A stretch of DNA of 64,000 nt from Dryas octopetala (taxonomy: Eukaryota; Streptophyta; Magnoliopsida; Rosales; Rosaceae): contig OY992836.1 of NCBI GenBank assembly GCA_963921425.1, forward strand, positions 12,617,304 to 12,681,303. The letters are read 5' to 3'. The position numbers were made by a program, and so were the translations under genes. Shown here piece after piece: positions 35,601-48,782 of the stretch (its first letter is position 1; each line of letters opens with the position of its first letter). A model generated the notes under the pieces. The model saw only the letters and a program-made list of their open reading frames with translations. It was not told where the DNA came from and made no database searches.

Positions 35601-38600
35601 TCTTGAACAGCACCTTCACAGCTGCATATTTCTTTTTCTTGAGAAGTAGCATTCTCTTATACAAGCCATCAAGATCAATTTCTAAACATCTATACTTCTT
35701 GTTAACCTAGATGCAAAGAGAAAGAGAAATCACCCCTCGTACAGCACATAAGCAAAGTATAAACATTTCTTTTTCTTGAGAAGTAGCATTCTCTTATACA
35801 AGCCATCAAGATCAATTTCGAAACATCTATACTTCTTGTTAACCTAGATGCAAAGAGAAAGAGAAATGACCCTCGTACAGCGCATAAGCAAAGTATAAAC
35901 AAAAAGGAGATAGCTAGTATATCTATAGTTTTTGTGAGGCAGATGCTAAAATGATGGAGCAAAGCATCTACTTTAACAGAAAAAATCCTCTTTAGGTTGT
36001 CTAAAAATATTTAAACTATTTGTGCCATATAATGTTATTTTCTGCACAAACATCATGTATAAATACAATGGACTTTAAGCTCTCTTCAAGCACATTTATG
36101 GACTTTCCAAAGGAATGTTAAAGAATAGAACTCTCATCCTAACTCAAGACACGCCATTCACATCTCTTACAAAAAATAATTCATATGAACTGCAATCCTC
36201 AAATATACAAGTGAAAGTTCTCAAGTTTAAAGTTTATGGACCATAGAATATTTAGATAATATTCTTTCAGGGTATAACCTCACCTCTTGGATGACTTTCC
36301 CCGCAATTGCTTTTGCTTTTGCAATATCATCCAGTCCACTATAAATCATTATTGAATCTGTATCTCCATAGATTACCTGCCAGATAAAATAAAAGTGGCA
36401 CATCCTTCAAAAGCTAAATCTTGACCAGTCAATTGAGATTACTCAGATGTAGATATTAGAAGAATATATTCACTACTTCAAGTATGATATACAAGAAATA
36501 ACCTCTAAGTTCAAATTGTTCTGAACAAGATCAACGGTACTTTGTAGAATCTCCCTCCCCTGCACATCAATTACGGGACTTGCTCAATACTGAATAGAAG
36601 CATTTGGTGTAAAAGTCAACATCTTTATTTATATTAGATGTGGACAATTCGCAGCAATTTAAATGCATGCTGAGATAAATATATTTTCCTTACTTGCAGT
36701 GTTATAAGCTCTGCCAGTGGCTTTGCATAAAATCTTGAGTTTGAAAACCCCAAGCATCCATACATACTTCAGCACCAGCCAAATGAACGGAAAGACAATT
36801 AGAATGTAAACAACATGAGAACAACAAATTAGAAGCCCCAAAAAACAGAACACAAACCTGTTTGCAGTCAGCTTTAGAGCTTGCTGTTGAATGTCAAGTT
36901 GCTGGACCTTGAGACCAGATGCATTCTTCATCCATGACTTTACCATTCTCCTTCTTTCAACTAAATTTTTTAACAACTGCAGAGGAGTTCCAAAAGATAT
37001 TATACGCCTGCTAAATTCTTAAAATAAAGAAAAGATAAATGAGGCCTACAAAAAACATATTATAACAGATATATCATTTGGAGATGATCTGTTTGATCTG
37101 AAACGTACAGAAAGAATAAACAAGAATTCATTATATCTTAGGATGATATTATACCTCAGGTAGAACTCCAGGTCTTTTACTAGATGGTAAACGAGGAGCC
37201 AATCCTTCCTGAGATCTTTCCACTGTTGTGAAACATATATTGTATTCCTGTAAAATCAAATAAGTATTAATACTCACAAAAATCTGTAAAAGCTTTTACC
37301 TCAATCTACATTAGGGAGAAAAACACATTAAAGGTAGGAAGCAAGTGGATGGGGCCCTAAGTCCAAATTTTAGATAGTGATTACAAAAGTGTTAATGTTA
37401 CTAACCTGAATTATAGAGGGGTAAAGACTATTGAAGTCCAGAAGTAATATATACTTGTCATATAAACCTCTTTTTGGCTCCAAGACCAACCCACCTGCAT
37501 AGGCAGGACCTTTCTTGCCTTTTCCCTGACCATTCTGTGCATCATTATCAACATTTACATCATTTACATCCAACTCATCAACATTTTTGTCCTCGGTACC
37601 ATTATCTATTCTCCGTTTTGTCAATTTTGTTTCTTTCAGATGAGGAATCTTGTCTGGAATAATATACTTCTTTGCATGGAAAGCATGCAGTAAAAGATAT
37701 TCTACTCTTTGTGCCCTGGCACCCTGAAAAATGCATAGATTATATTTAGACCAACTATACCTTTTAGACCGTGTCCATTATTAAAATTTGAAGGTAACAA
37801 TAAAATAGAAAAACATCTTAGGACTCACTTGGAGAGTTTTTCCCCATAGATTACCACTTATATTAGTCAGCTGACGTGTGAGGGGAAGAACACTCAAATG
37901 AAACATGAGTTCCATAGACAACCATGCATCTGTCTCGCCATATTCAATCTGAATACATCAAAAATACTATTAGAATATCCTAAAGAAAACACTGAGAATA
38001 ACACATATTCAAACACACAAAGTAATAGTAATAATTTTGTATTTATAATAGGAAATTTAACCCCTTGAACTGTTAAGTTCTTAAAAGTCATCACTAAGCT
38101 TGGTTTGAATTTTGAAACCTCAAAAGATCCTCCATTTACAAGGTCTCTAGAAAATTAAACAAATGTTTTTTCTTTTATTCTGAGGAAGAAGAGGCTAGCA
38201 TAACTGGTAAGCATGACGGTCCATCATGACATTTTGCAACAGCAAAAATGAACCACAAGGGCCAGTAAAAGTGAATGCATACATTAATTGCAGAACAAAA
38301 GGACCAACCTACCATGCCAAATGGACTCTCCTAGCACAGTTTTCTAGAGCATGTATTATAGCAATTTTATTGATGTTCTTAGTTGATTCTTAAACTACCA
38401 CCCTTGCAAACCAAAATTGATAACACTAAGCTTTCTCCAGGAATAAACTAAATACTCAATTATGGTTTTGTTATCAAACATTAAAACCAAATACAGTAGT
38501 CAATGTAAGCATGAGAACCTACAAGTTCCATGAGACATTCTGATTTTTGGAACATTCTAGGAATATCATGTGGGGTGATCTCCTTCCGGTCTTTGTTCAG

Positions 38601-41600
38601 CTGAGTCTTTGCAAGTTGTGTCAAAGAATAGCTAACCTGGAAGAACAAACAGTGCATACATGAGATGCTGAAAAATTAAACCTAATCAGCATTACCAGGT
38701 ATATAATCTCCAAAACATATGCCATACCTCCCTTAATAAGTCACGGGAACACAAGTATGTATCACACAAAAGCCGACCAGAAATGCAGGACATGATCCCT
38801 GGACTTGCTCCAGACCCAAAAATGGTGCTTCCTTTTGCAAGCTTAGGCATCACCGAACGCTTGAGGCGGCCTATTTTGGACCACATGCTGCTTGGCACTT
38901 TGCAAACCTGCAAAACTCAAACATCTTTTCATTTTCATGGAAATGGCAACACATTATGTGTGCATAAAAAGCAGCAAAATGACAACATTATGATAAATGG
39001 CCTTTGTTTGGCAGGTAATCAAACAAATATCTGATCGACAAAACAGCAGAATTTTCATTTTGAAAATATTGGACAAGCACCATAAGTAAAATTGCATAAC
39101 TACAAGAAATAGGCAATAGAAACAATGGAAGGCCACGAAATGTACAACGGAATGACACAGCTGCAGAAAGTTGCTTTTGGAGAATGAGGTTTTTTTTTTT
39201 TTTTTTTTCAGAATTTGAAACCAAGTATTTACTAGAATATGTCATACACTCATACTTTTCTTGATTTTTATGCAACAGACAATAAATGTTGCACCAACAG
39301 GTCATATAACTGATGAGGAACTGCATCTGGTCAGCAGTATGATTCCATTTAGTTTGCCTATAGATGCAAATAATTGCAGCAAAGTATAATCCCAATAATC
39401 ACAAATAATAAAATGATCATTTCACCACTTTCGTCTTGTTTATCTTGCGTACAACTCTTTGAAAAATACATAATAAGAATAGATAATGTTCATTTTAACA
39501 GCGAGCAAAGAAAAAGTATTCTGTTTACCGAACAAACAAAAAGGAAAAAGTATTCCCACCTGAGCTCTGTGGAGTAGGACATCCAGGTCAAACCCAGATA
39601 TATTATGCCCAACAAGAACATCACTATCCAACTTGTTTAATTCAATCATCAAACGGTTTAGCAAAGCCCTTTCACTGCAAAAAAAAGTTCAAACATACTT
39701 TAATGGCAGGACCTAAAGTACAGTTTTTATTAGGATAGTTATTACTTATTTTAGAGTGAACAAAGAAAAGAACTGATTCAGAACAAGATACACAAGTAAT
39801 CCCCACCTGCTTTCAATGCTTAAAACATTTGATCCAGCTTTAGAGTTCTTATCTGTAGCATCTTTGGTGAATCCCATTGGAAATATGCCTCCATGAAGCT
39901 TACGGATAACAGTAAAATGGCTCAGCATACCAGGTCTCTTCCATTCTGAGGCCAACACGGGAGTGTCAATCTGAAAGGCCAAAGAGCACAGATAAGGATA
40001 TGGAACAAGTTTTTTGTGTGCTTTAGCAAGACTAGAAGCAGTTATAGCATAAAAATTTATAATTCAAACTTTGTTCACCATAAAAGTGGAATGGATGGAT
40101 TTAACCAAAAACAAAAAACAAAACAACATGGAACACATGGATGAAATGTAGGAACATCAGGTATTCAGGTTACTGGAGAAGTTTTCTTTGCACGTTATGG
40201 GCCAATGCCAGTAGACTTAAGATTATTTTATATCCCAACAAGATATATCAATAGTCACAGCAAATAGAAAAAAAGTAGTTCTAAAATAGATTCTAGAACA
40301 AACCTTGGCTTTGTGACAGCATATAATGGATGCAGAGACAATTTCATTAACATTCTGCTTTTCATTGATAATAGTTTTCAAATTTATTGCAGTAACAACC
40401 ACTGGAGGAATCTCTACAGTTTTCTCTGAGGAAGTTGAAACCCCTATGTCTTTTGGAGAATTAACAATCACCTCAAATTTGCACCAGCTGACCTGTATGA
40501 CAGAATAACCAAAGCTGTTACAAATGCAAATGAAAACAAGCAAAATACGAATTTCATAAGCATAGCCAAAATGATAATGGATTCCCAGACCCAGAGATCT
40601 CACCCGTTGTGGAGCTGGGCAGATAGAAAACTTTGAAACTGATAGCCATGAAGGTCCTTTTATCTTCCTTTTAACAAGAAGAAGCTCCAACGCACTGCAT
40701 GTTGCAATATGTTAGGTTTTCTCTTATTTCTTCTAAAAAAAGAGTGTGAAGTAACATAAGCTAGCTGTATTCTTTAAGGTTACTATGCACAGGAAAACAA
40801 CCAAGCCAGGAATACAAATATAAACACAAAAGAAAGCATCTAAAAGTTATAGATTAAATACGAAACGTGAGGACTTGATCTAACTTGTACCTGCAATGAG
40901 TTCCCAGAAGAGCACAGAAGGTTTCCCCTTTTAGATCTGCTGGAAGTGGGGGATCCTGCAACAATGCAATCAGTATTCATAGGAAATCGAGTCAAATAAG
41001 TTTTGTTACTAAATCATCAAGCATTATGCATCACTGCTTCACAGGCAACTTTCAATAACAACAACCTCTGAAACTCCAAATTCTTATGAGAAAGAAATGT
41101 AATACAGTTGATACACAAATTGAAGGTGTACTTTCATGTTGTAAACTGATTCATTTACAGGTTGAGTGTACCTTGAATGGATAATTGATCTTAAGTACAT
41201 AATTCTCTCCTGCTGGTATGTCAGATCGCTCAAATGCATATTTCCTCTGTCATATGTTCACATAACACAGACTGAGCAACTTGGCGAAACAAAGAACATG
41301 AAAGTACTATGAACATTCACAAACTTCACTTGTTTATAATTTAATCAATGTACACTTGAAAATATCACAATGATTGAATCTGCAAACCTTAACCGGTGCC
41401 ATGCTAAAAGTTGATACATTGAGATCTAACAACTTCTTTGCTATTTCAGTCTTTAACCCTGAAAACACATCCTGAGAATGGGATGATAAATAAAAGCATC
41501 AACAGCAGCAAAAGAGTAATAAAAACAAGTCCAACAAGGACTATATTGTATCTATATCCATGCATATACAAAAAATAAACACCTACTTGCAGCTTTTTAC

Positions 41601-43059
41601 GGAAATCTGTGGATGAAGTCCTTGACACTTCAGCATCCTTTTCAAGCTTCATCATTTCATCAGTGTGAAATAAAGAACTGTTTGGAATTGCATAGACGCA
41701 TCTCTGCATGTTCTTTGCAACAGCACAACAACTCTGGTATGTACTTCCTGCTTTGACCTATATCACAACAATAGAACTATGAAACAGTGCTGCTACATGA
41801 TTAAACTTGCAAGATAAGAACTACACTTCAGAAATGAAACATATTATAAAACATTCCTTGATAAAGAACCCAATAGAACTTCTATAATATCAAACTATTG
41901 TCATGTTTACCTTCCCAAATAGATAAAGGGTGCCCATATTAGCTCCATAGAACTCTTCGTAAGCATCAATCATGTAAAAAGGCATTGACCCATCTGATTC
42001 CAGATCAAAATCTAGATTCTCTTCACTATTTACCTCCACAATGCCATCTCCGATATCCCCTCCCCCTCCAGTCCTCACCGCCTGCCATCCAGCCCTAGCA
42101 CTTAATGCCGGATCCTTAACTTCATTATTAATCTTTGCATTCAAAGTATAAACCCCTCCGTTCTCCACCACAGGCTCGGCTTTCGCCTCCACAAAATCCA
42201 CCCTTTTCTCCTCAACTACCCCTCCATTCTCTGCAATATCATGGCATTGCCCAATTGGGGCATGATCAATTCCAAAATCCAACTCCTTCTTGACCTCAGA
42301 TTCCTTAACCTCTTCATCATTTCTCACAGAACCCACCACCACCACAGTTTCACTAGCATTTGCAACTCTATCCAATTCAACTCTCCTTGTTAAATCAACA
42401 CCCCCATTAGACCCTCTCTCACTCTTAACACTTGCAATCGGCACGAAACTCTTTGCCGCCACAGACCCCACTTGCCCCCTCCTCCGTTTCTCTCTATCAA
42501 CCTCGTCCGGCGCAAACTCCGCAATAACATCATCCACAATACTATCACAAGACAACCCTTTCACCTTCTCACTATCTCTACCTTTACTAAAAACCGACGA
42601 CGTGAACATCGACGAAAGCCTCTGCTTCCCCATCATCGCCGCCGCGGCCGTGAGCGACGAATTGGGCTTTCTGGGCCGGGCCTCCTTATTGTCCTTCTCC
42701 TTCTTCTCCACTTTCTTCCTCTTGGGCCTGTCGCCACCGTCCGATTCATCCGACGACGGAGGAAGCCCGTCGCGGGTCCAGTCCTCTTCCTCCCCCTCGT
42801 CGCAGTACCCGAGGCCGTCGTCGTCTACGATGAAGCCCCGGACCTCCTCGCGGCGCTTGGCGACGAGCGCGTCGTACTCGTCCTCCTCGACCGTGTCGTA
42901 GATTGGATTCTCGATCTTGACCTCGTATCCGCCGGCTTCGGATCGGCGGCCACCGTGGCGCAGAGCTTTGAGGCGCTCGAGGGCTCCCGCACGCGCCGTC
43001 GCCTCAGTTCCCCGGCTCCGCCGCCTCCCGGCCACTGTCGTCGGCTGCTCGTCCGCCAT
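32620..43059 (-). CDS. POLA: DNA polymerase alpha catalytic subunit
   Basis: Nuclear B-family polymerase that extends primase-made RNA primers at replication origins and Okazaki fragments. Thirty-one coding exons read 43059 to 32620 give 1544 aa, near the plant norm of about 1520. Exons, high to low: 43059-41911, 41757-41587, 41471-41388, 41246-41172, 40955-40891, 40694-40604, 40492-40304, 39970-39807, 39674-39560, 38907-38728, 38636-38523, 37948-37829, 37723-37406, 37247-37155, 36976-36858, 36766-36694, 36559-36503, 36376-36284, 35706-35584, 35509-35412, 35315-35270, 34728-34615, 34508-34425, 34281-34168, 34064-33975, 33890-33817, 33701-33488, 33320-33267, 33164-33045, 32946-32875, 32781-32620. 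Motifs: a degenerate exonuclease region ([14 protein letters not shown]), motif A DFNSLYPS (about 935), motif B KLTANSMYG (about 1012), motif C YGDTDS (1062-1067), then two cysteine clusters for B-subunit and primase contact (about 1340-1470). Catalytic aspartates are present and no break is seen. Confidence 0.95.
35629..35902 (-). repeat. 137-bp tandem duplication covering part of POLA exon 19 and its upstream intron
   Basis: The block starting tttctttttcttgagaagta at 35629 recurs at 35766. Each copy contains the 5' part of the exon (VNKKYRC through MLLLKKKK) with its splice acceptor, plus intron sequence ending agtataaaca. Only the copy nearer the downstream exon (35584-35706) continues to a proper donor, so the other is a spare partial exon in the intron. 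The copies differ at only a few positions, which implies a recent event. Confidence 0.85.
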
Positions 43060-43143
43060 TGCTTTCTCTCTGGGATCTCAGTGTAGTGTGTCGCTCTGCT
43101 TTCCTCTCTCTCTAGGTTTTGGAGCTCGTTTAGATGGTATAAA

Positions 43144-43175
43144 CTTGGCGGGAGTTTTTGTAGTTTTGGCGGGAA
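43144..43175 (-). promoter_or_regulatory. Two E2F-type sites upstream of POLA
   Basis: On the plus strand, cttggcgggag (43144-43154) and ttttggcgggaa (43164-43175) match the E2F consensus TTTSSCGS in its GGCGGGAA form. The second is a near-canonical site. They lie about 85-116 bp before the start codon. E2F control of S-phase replication genes, including plant ones, is established, so cell-cycle regulation of POLA is the natural reading. Confidence 0.75.
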
Positions 43176-43220
43176 TACTGTTTGGATATTTTTTTGACTC
43201 ACTGAACTAGGGGTGGGCAC

Positions 43221-44771
43221 TAGGGGTCGGCAATGGGCTTCGGATTCGGGCCGGGCTTGGGCTTGAATTATAGAAGCCCAATAGGGCTTTCGGGCCGGGT
43301 CGGGCTTGGGCTTTAATACACAAGCCCAAGGCCCGCCCATTGGGCTTTGGCTTGCAGGCTTGGAGGGCCGGGTCGGGATAGGTCCGAATGGGCGGCCCAA
43401 AATGGGCCCAAAGCGGGCCCAAAGCCTGTTTAGACACATATATATGTTCAAAAAAAATATAGGATTTTGGCTATGTTATGATTTGAACATGAGACCTCAC
43501 ATAATAAGTTTTAACTCTCAACCAATTGAGCTGACTAGTTTATTTGTTAAGTTTGTGAATCATAACATATTTAATAGCTCTTTCGTTTGTTTACTTCAAT
43601 AAATTATTAATATACTTATTAAGTTATTGTATAATACTATTATGTTAGTAATAGTGTAATACCATAAATAATAAACTTTTAAAATTATATACAACATTAC
43701 AACTATAATAAAACATAAATGTACATATGTTTTATTATATATTTTATTACATATTTTTATAAACAAACGATGCAATTGTGTTGTTAACGATTCGAACCGT
43801 TCAAATTTTAGTTCCTCACTGAAAGATAATTCGTGCAAAAAATTAGCTCAATCGGAGATGTAAAAGTGACATAATGGTGGTCGAATTAATGAACGATCGT
43901 GGTTTTTCTAATGATAATCGATTGGGTAGTTGAATTTCGATTTAGCCGATTTTTTGTACGAATGATCTTTGATTATGAATATAGAAAATGAACGGGTCAG
44001 ATTGTTGAAATCACGTTGTGGTCTTCATAATTATGGTAACAACAAGGTTTCAACGGGAAAGTTATTAGAATTATACTCTTCAAGTGTATTTATATGTAGA
44101 AGCTTACATATCGTTCGTGTTTTCAACAATCCGAACCGTTCAAGTTTTAGTTCCTCACTCAAAGAGAATTTTTGCAAAAAATTAGCTTAATTGGAGATGT
44201 AAAAGTGACGTAACGGTGGTCAAATTAATGAACGATCGTGGTTTTTCTAATGATAATCGAATGGATAGATGAATTCCGATTTAACCGATTTTTTGTAAGG
44301 ATGATCTTTGACTATGAAAATAGAAAATGAACGGTTCAGATCGTTGAATTAATTAATTGACGATCGTGGTTTAATAACTTTAATTATAATGGTATTATAA
44401 AAGTTGTATATACACATATACATTTATGTTTTATTATAGTTGTAATGTTGTATATAATTTTAAAAGTTTATTACTTTATTATTTATGGTATTACATAGTT
44501 TACACTATTATTATTTACTAACATTATAGTATTATATTATAACTTGATAAGCATATTAATAATTTATTAGAGTAAACAAACGAAAATCCTATTAAATATG
44601 TTATGATTCCCAAATTGGGCTTTGGGTCGGGCTTTGGGCGGGTCTAAACGGGCCGGGCTTCGGGCGGCCCATGCGCTTCAAAGTAATGGCCCAAGCCCAA
44701 CCCAAGAGACTTTCGGGTCGGGCCTAATAGGCCAGGAGGGCTTCGGGCCTTGGGCTTTTTGGTGAGCCCTA
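43221..44771. mobile_element. Inner non-autonomous hAT element
   Basis: Begins TAGGG at 43221 and ends with CCCTA at 44771, flanked by a perfect 8-bp duplication gtgggcac at 43213-43220 and 44772-44779. That target is part of the outer element's own terminal repeat. Subterminal regions are packed with gggccgggc and gggcttcggg words. Inside, the stretches at 43660-43760 and 44390-44490 are reverse complements (ttttaaaattatatacaaca and its partner). A ~200-bp direct repeat containing gaacgatcgtggtttttcta occurs twice (about 43790-43995 and 44130-44340). No protein is encoded. Confidence 0.85.
43479..43539 (-). other. tRNA-like A-box/B-box pair inside the inner hAT element
   Basis: On the minus strand the text contains agtcagctcaattggttgag (A-box-like) and, about 35 bases on, ctcatgttcaaatcataac (B-box-like). 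This is the layout of a tRNA gene or tRNA-derived SINE. The acceptor stem and cloverleaf are not evident, so it is probably a decayed SINE head rather than a tRNA gene. Confidence 0.4.
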
Positions 44772-45885
44772 GTGGGCACAGGATGGGGGGGGACGAGACT
44801 TACCTCATCTCGTTCCCATCTCATGATTTGAGTTTGGGATCGGTACGGGACAAGATGGAGGTTTTGGGATTATGGTACCATCTCGTCCCGTACCAAACTG
44901 GTTCGGTACGGGTTCGGTACCATCCCGATCCCAGACTAAAAAATAATAAAAATTCAATTATTCAATTTTTATTCAAGATTCATCTTCAAATAATAACTTA
45001 TAAACATAATATATTTTTATTCAACTATGCAAACGGAACAAGAATTCAAATAATAACCTATTTTTATTCAAGATTGAAAATTCATCTTCAAGACTTCAAC
45101 AATTCAATTATTCAAAATTCAAAATTCAAATAAACAACAATACAGCATAAATTTCAACAATTCAAATATTCAAAGTTTCAAAGTTCAAACATAAACTCAT
45201 AAATCAGTAAATCACAATTAAGCCTTATGGCTTATTTATCAAATCCAAACTAAAAAACATAATTAAGCCTTATGACTTATTACATCCCAAACTAAAAAGA
45301 AACTGAAAAAACATAATTAAGCATATGGCTTATTACATCACAAACACAACAAACATAATTAAGCATTATGGCTTATTATATCTCAAACTCATAAGTAATT
45401 GAAATCCAAATTACTTTCCCTTTGTTTTTGGATTTGAACTCTTCAAACTACCAGTGGCAATAATGGTACATATTCTACACAAAATAATTCATAGCAATTA
45501 GTAACTTAGTCCATGAAACTTACAAAACAAATACAAACTTACAAAGCAAACCAAGTAAAGTTTAAGATAATAAACAAAACATTACCTGCTTCAACACTTT
45601 CATAAAATTCAAGTTCTTCAAGACAAGGTTTATCTTCTAAATCCAAGTTAAAAAATGAATTGGGCTTAGTGATATTTGGGCCCATTAAATTAAATAAATT
45701 TTTAATTAATCGGTACGGGATTGGACTATCCCAGTATTGAACCTTCAGGACCGATCCCATCCCGTTTGAGATCGGTACGGTATGGGATTGGAAAAAAAAA
45801 ATGGGATGGGACCAAACGATACGGAACGGCACGGAACAGTATGGTTTCGGTATTTTCGTTCTTAATGCCCACCCCTACACTGAAC

Positions 45886-47726
45886 TGACGAGCGTGCCAG
45901 GTAAGCCTGGTTTCAGTATTTTTGTGGAAAATGTCTTGTCTATTTTGTTTAAGGAAATAATTTAAAGCTATATTAGTTAGGGTCTATTCAAAAAATTAGA
46001 TCATGATCACGATCTAATTTATAAAACATCAATTTGTTGATACTTAAATTACAATTACATAAAGAATACGAGGATATATATACAATTTATTTGATCGGGT
46101 CATATTCACTTAATTATATATGAATTTAATAAGAATAATGCGAGTATATTTAATAAGGTGAAAATCTTATTTATAATGAATAGGAGACTATTTTCTTACA
46201 ATTACCTGATGTGGAATGCAACCCAACCCAGATAAGAAATATAACTCAAATACAATCAAGGCCAAACATGACAGAAATACAATATGAAACTATAATAGGG
46301 TTTATAAAGATCATTTTATTTCAATAGAGATCACTTTGTCTCACCACATATTTTATGTTTTTTTCTTCTATTTCCATAAATTATTGTGAGAAATAAGTAA
46401 TGATTATGCTCTACATGGATTATAGGGTTTAGATGTTGGATAAAACATTCTGATGATGGATTTTGATGTTTTATATGAAGGGGTTTGAGTGTTTTTTGAG
46501 AGGAAATGATGTTTTATTTAATTAAGAAGTACAATCTTTATAAAGAGCATTCTAAATTAAATTATGGGACTTCTCAAACCAAAGAATTTACAAAGCGAAT
46601 CAAGCTACACTCTTTGATTGATGATCAAAATATATAAGCAAACACATTTCCATAAATATGACAGAAGAGCCAACCAAATTTTAGTCACACTCTTCTTCGT
46701 CTTCTAGCTAGATAGGATTAGAAAACTTAATTTGAGTTGTGAATGTTAACTTTGTGCTTTTGTAAACCTCTGAGAATAGTTTCCCAAACCACCAATATAT
46801 GGCATCAATACAAAGCGGCACAGCTAATATAAATAGGATTCCCCAATTCAAATAAATTAAGCATATCATAAAGAAAAAAGAGAAAGCTAAGCATCTCATA
46901 AAAGTTATTGCCAAAGCAGCTAATTTAATTTATCAAGATGTAAAGGGATTTTCTTTTGTATTAATTTAAACCCACCAAAGACATCAATACTAAATTGTCA
47001 TGCATTGTTGTGGACAGCCTACTATATATGCATATTATATAGTTCCTTATGGTTTAGCGTAATAATTCAGAGACTGATTTGTGATGTGTTCCAATCTTTT
47101 ACAAACAAACAAATTAGTTCTCTATCAATTAAGTCAACATCATTAGTACTCGATCAGTTACTTTAGTTCTACTGTAGGGAATTCTAAATATGGGGATTCA
47201 CCACAAAATTTAAATATGAGACACTTTTCTGTTTGGTGAATTGTACATGTTAGAATGAATTTCAGGATATATATACTTAATCTTTTTTATGTTTTATGAT
47301 TAATTGATTATCATAGTTGTTGAAATAGACAATCATATATCTTTCTAAAAACAAATCTAGCAGTTAGTTTTTATGAATTTACACCATAGCGTAGAACCAT
47401 GGCCAACATAAAACTCCTAGCGCGCATAGATTTAGATGCATCAATCAAGCAAAATATTTTATTCTAGATGATTTGGCTTGCTTGTTATATTACTAGATTA
47501 TCATTCTAAAATCTAAATCATTAAGTAATTAATCACATAAATTTTTATTTAAATGCAGTACGGTAGATTTAGAATATAGCTTGTGAGGTCAATTGCCCCA
47601 AATGAAACATATTTTCCCAACTATCTTAATTTTGATTAATTACTTAAAGGACTTTATCATGCATTATTGCGTTTCCTACAAAGATAATTTTTTTGCTTAA
47701 CTTCTCCTTTAAATGTGTAAGTGTGC
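45886..47726. other. Intergenic region
   Basis: AT-rich. One short hydrophobic minus-strand frame (46708-46914, about 68 codons) could be a small membrane peptide, but it has no recognised homology. No other gene, RNA or repeat is supported. Confidence 0.5.
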
Positions 47727-48782
47727 TGTTGATGCAAATTCTCGTAAGGTAGATGCAACAACTTAGATATGCTGATCAAGTGCTTCGCTGGATGATGAAG
47801 TGGATGCTGGTTGAGATCTTCCTGTAGACAAAAACAAGATCAAAGGAGATGGACCGGTGTGGTACCAGCCAAACACACTCCGATGATGAAATCAGTGGTG
47901 GTGTTTGATGGTGGATGAGGAAGAACAAAGGAAGAACTTGGGAGAATGGGAAGAACAAGGCAAATGTTCTGGGTTATTCTCAGCAAGTTGGGTAGGCTCT
48001 TTTTTGGATGGAAATGCAAAGTGTTTAGCATGTGTATTGATAGATTGCTAGCTGCTTCATTTTGTGCATATGTGGTGCCTTATATAGGCAAAGGAAAACT
48101 TAATGAATAAGTTACCTGCATGTGAATGAATGGTTGCCAGAGACCCACGCACCTGGTCAGACCTAGTTGCATGCTCAGCTGCTTGCTTCCTCAGCATTGA
48201 ATGCTGCATTGAATGCTCCATTAAATGCAAGGTTGGAAGGTCCAGGCAAACTGTCCAGCAGTCATGAATGCAAGCCTGATATTCTGTCTGTCAGAAGATT
48301 GTGTCAGGTGCATTCAAGTGTGGCGGTTCGTCCCATCGTGATCTTCCTGGGAATGGCGGCGGAGAGCCGAGCCGAGCCGATACGAACACATGTTTTCATG
48401 TGAAGACACGAAGTCCATGTGTGGTCGGATCGGGCATGGGATTCCAGGCCGAGCCGGTCCCATAGACTGGGGGTCTTTCCGAGCTCTAACCGGTCGACGC
48501 CAGAACCCGAAAAGAGGCCATCTCCCGTGCCGAGCCGAGCCGGACCGGGATGATCGTGGGAAGATGGACACTCGATCCCATGGAAGATCATCGGTTCGGC
48601 TCGGACCGAACATGGAGGGCCGGCGTGGAGATCCGGTCTGAGCTGGCATAGGCGATGCCGAGTGGTGATGACGTGGGGGTCAAAGTTTTGACCACTGAGA
48701 GTCAACTCCGAAGTGGATGTTGACCAGCCACGTGTCGAGCTGTGATTAGCTGTTCGGATTGATGTGGATTTTCCCACAAACA
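47727..48782 (-). repeat. 3' LTR of the retrotransposon
   Basis: 1056 bp starting tgttgatgc and ending cacaaaca (TG...CA). It matches the other LTR throughout as far as I could compare by eye. A TATA-like tatataagg (minus strand) is at about 48078-48087. The outer half in plus coordinates (48340-48680) is GC-rich and contains gccgagccgagccg-type words. Confidence 0.95.

Larger units (their letters stand above)
43208..45877. mobile_element. Outer non-autonomous hAT element (interrupted by an inner hAT)
   Basis: Ends TAGGGGTGGGCAC at 43208 and its exact reverse complement ending at 45877, except where the inner element splits the left end. Flanks are a perfect 8-bp duplication cactgaac at 43200-43207 and 45878-45885. 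Without the inner element and its duplication it is about 1.1 kb. The subterminal parts carry many cggtacggga-type words (44820-44940, 45705-45840). The middle has repeats of attaagccttatggcttatt (45210-45380). No transposase is encoded. Confidence 0.88.

Noticed and set aside
42290..43210. Plus-strand frames of 97-204 codons opposite POLA exon 1
   Set aside because: Shadows of the GC-rich first exon of POLA. They have no domains and no conserved features.
43479..43539. Functional tRNA gene
   Set aside because: Only the internal promoter-like boxes are visible. No acceptor stem or convincing cloverleaf can be drawn.
46708..46914. 68-codon hydrophobic minus-strand frame
   Set aside because: It could be a small membrane peptide, but hydrophobic short frames are common in AT-rich DNA and no homologue was recognised.
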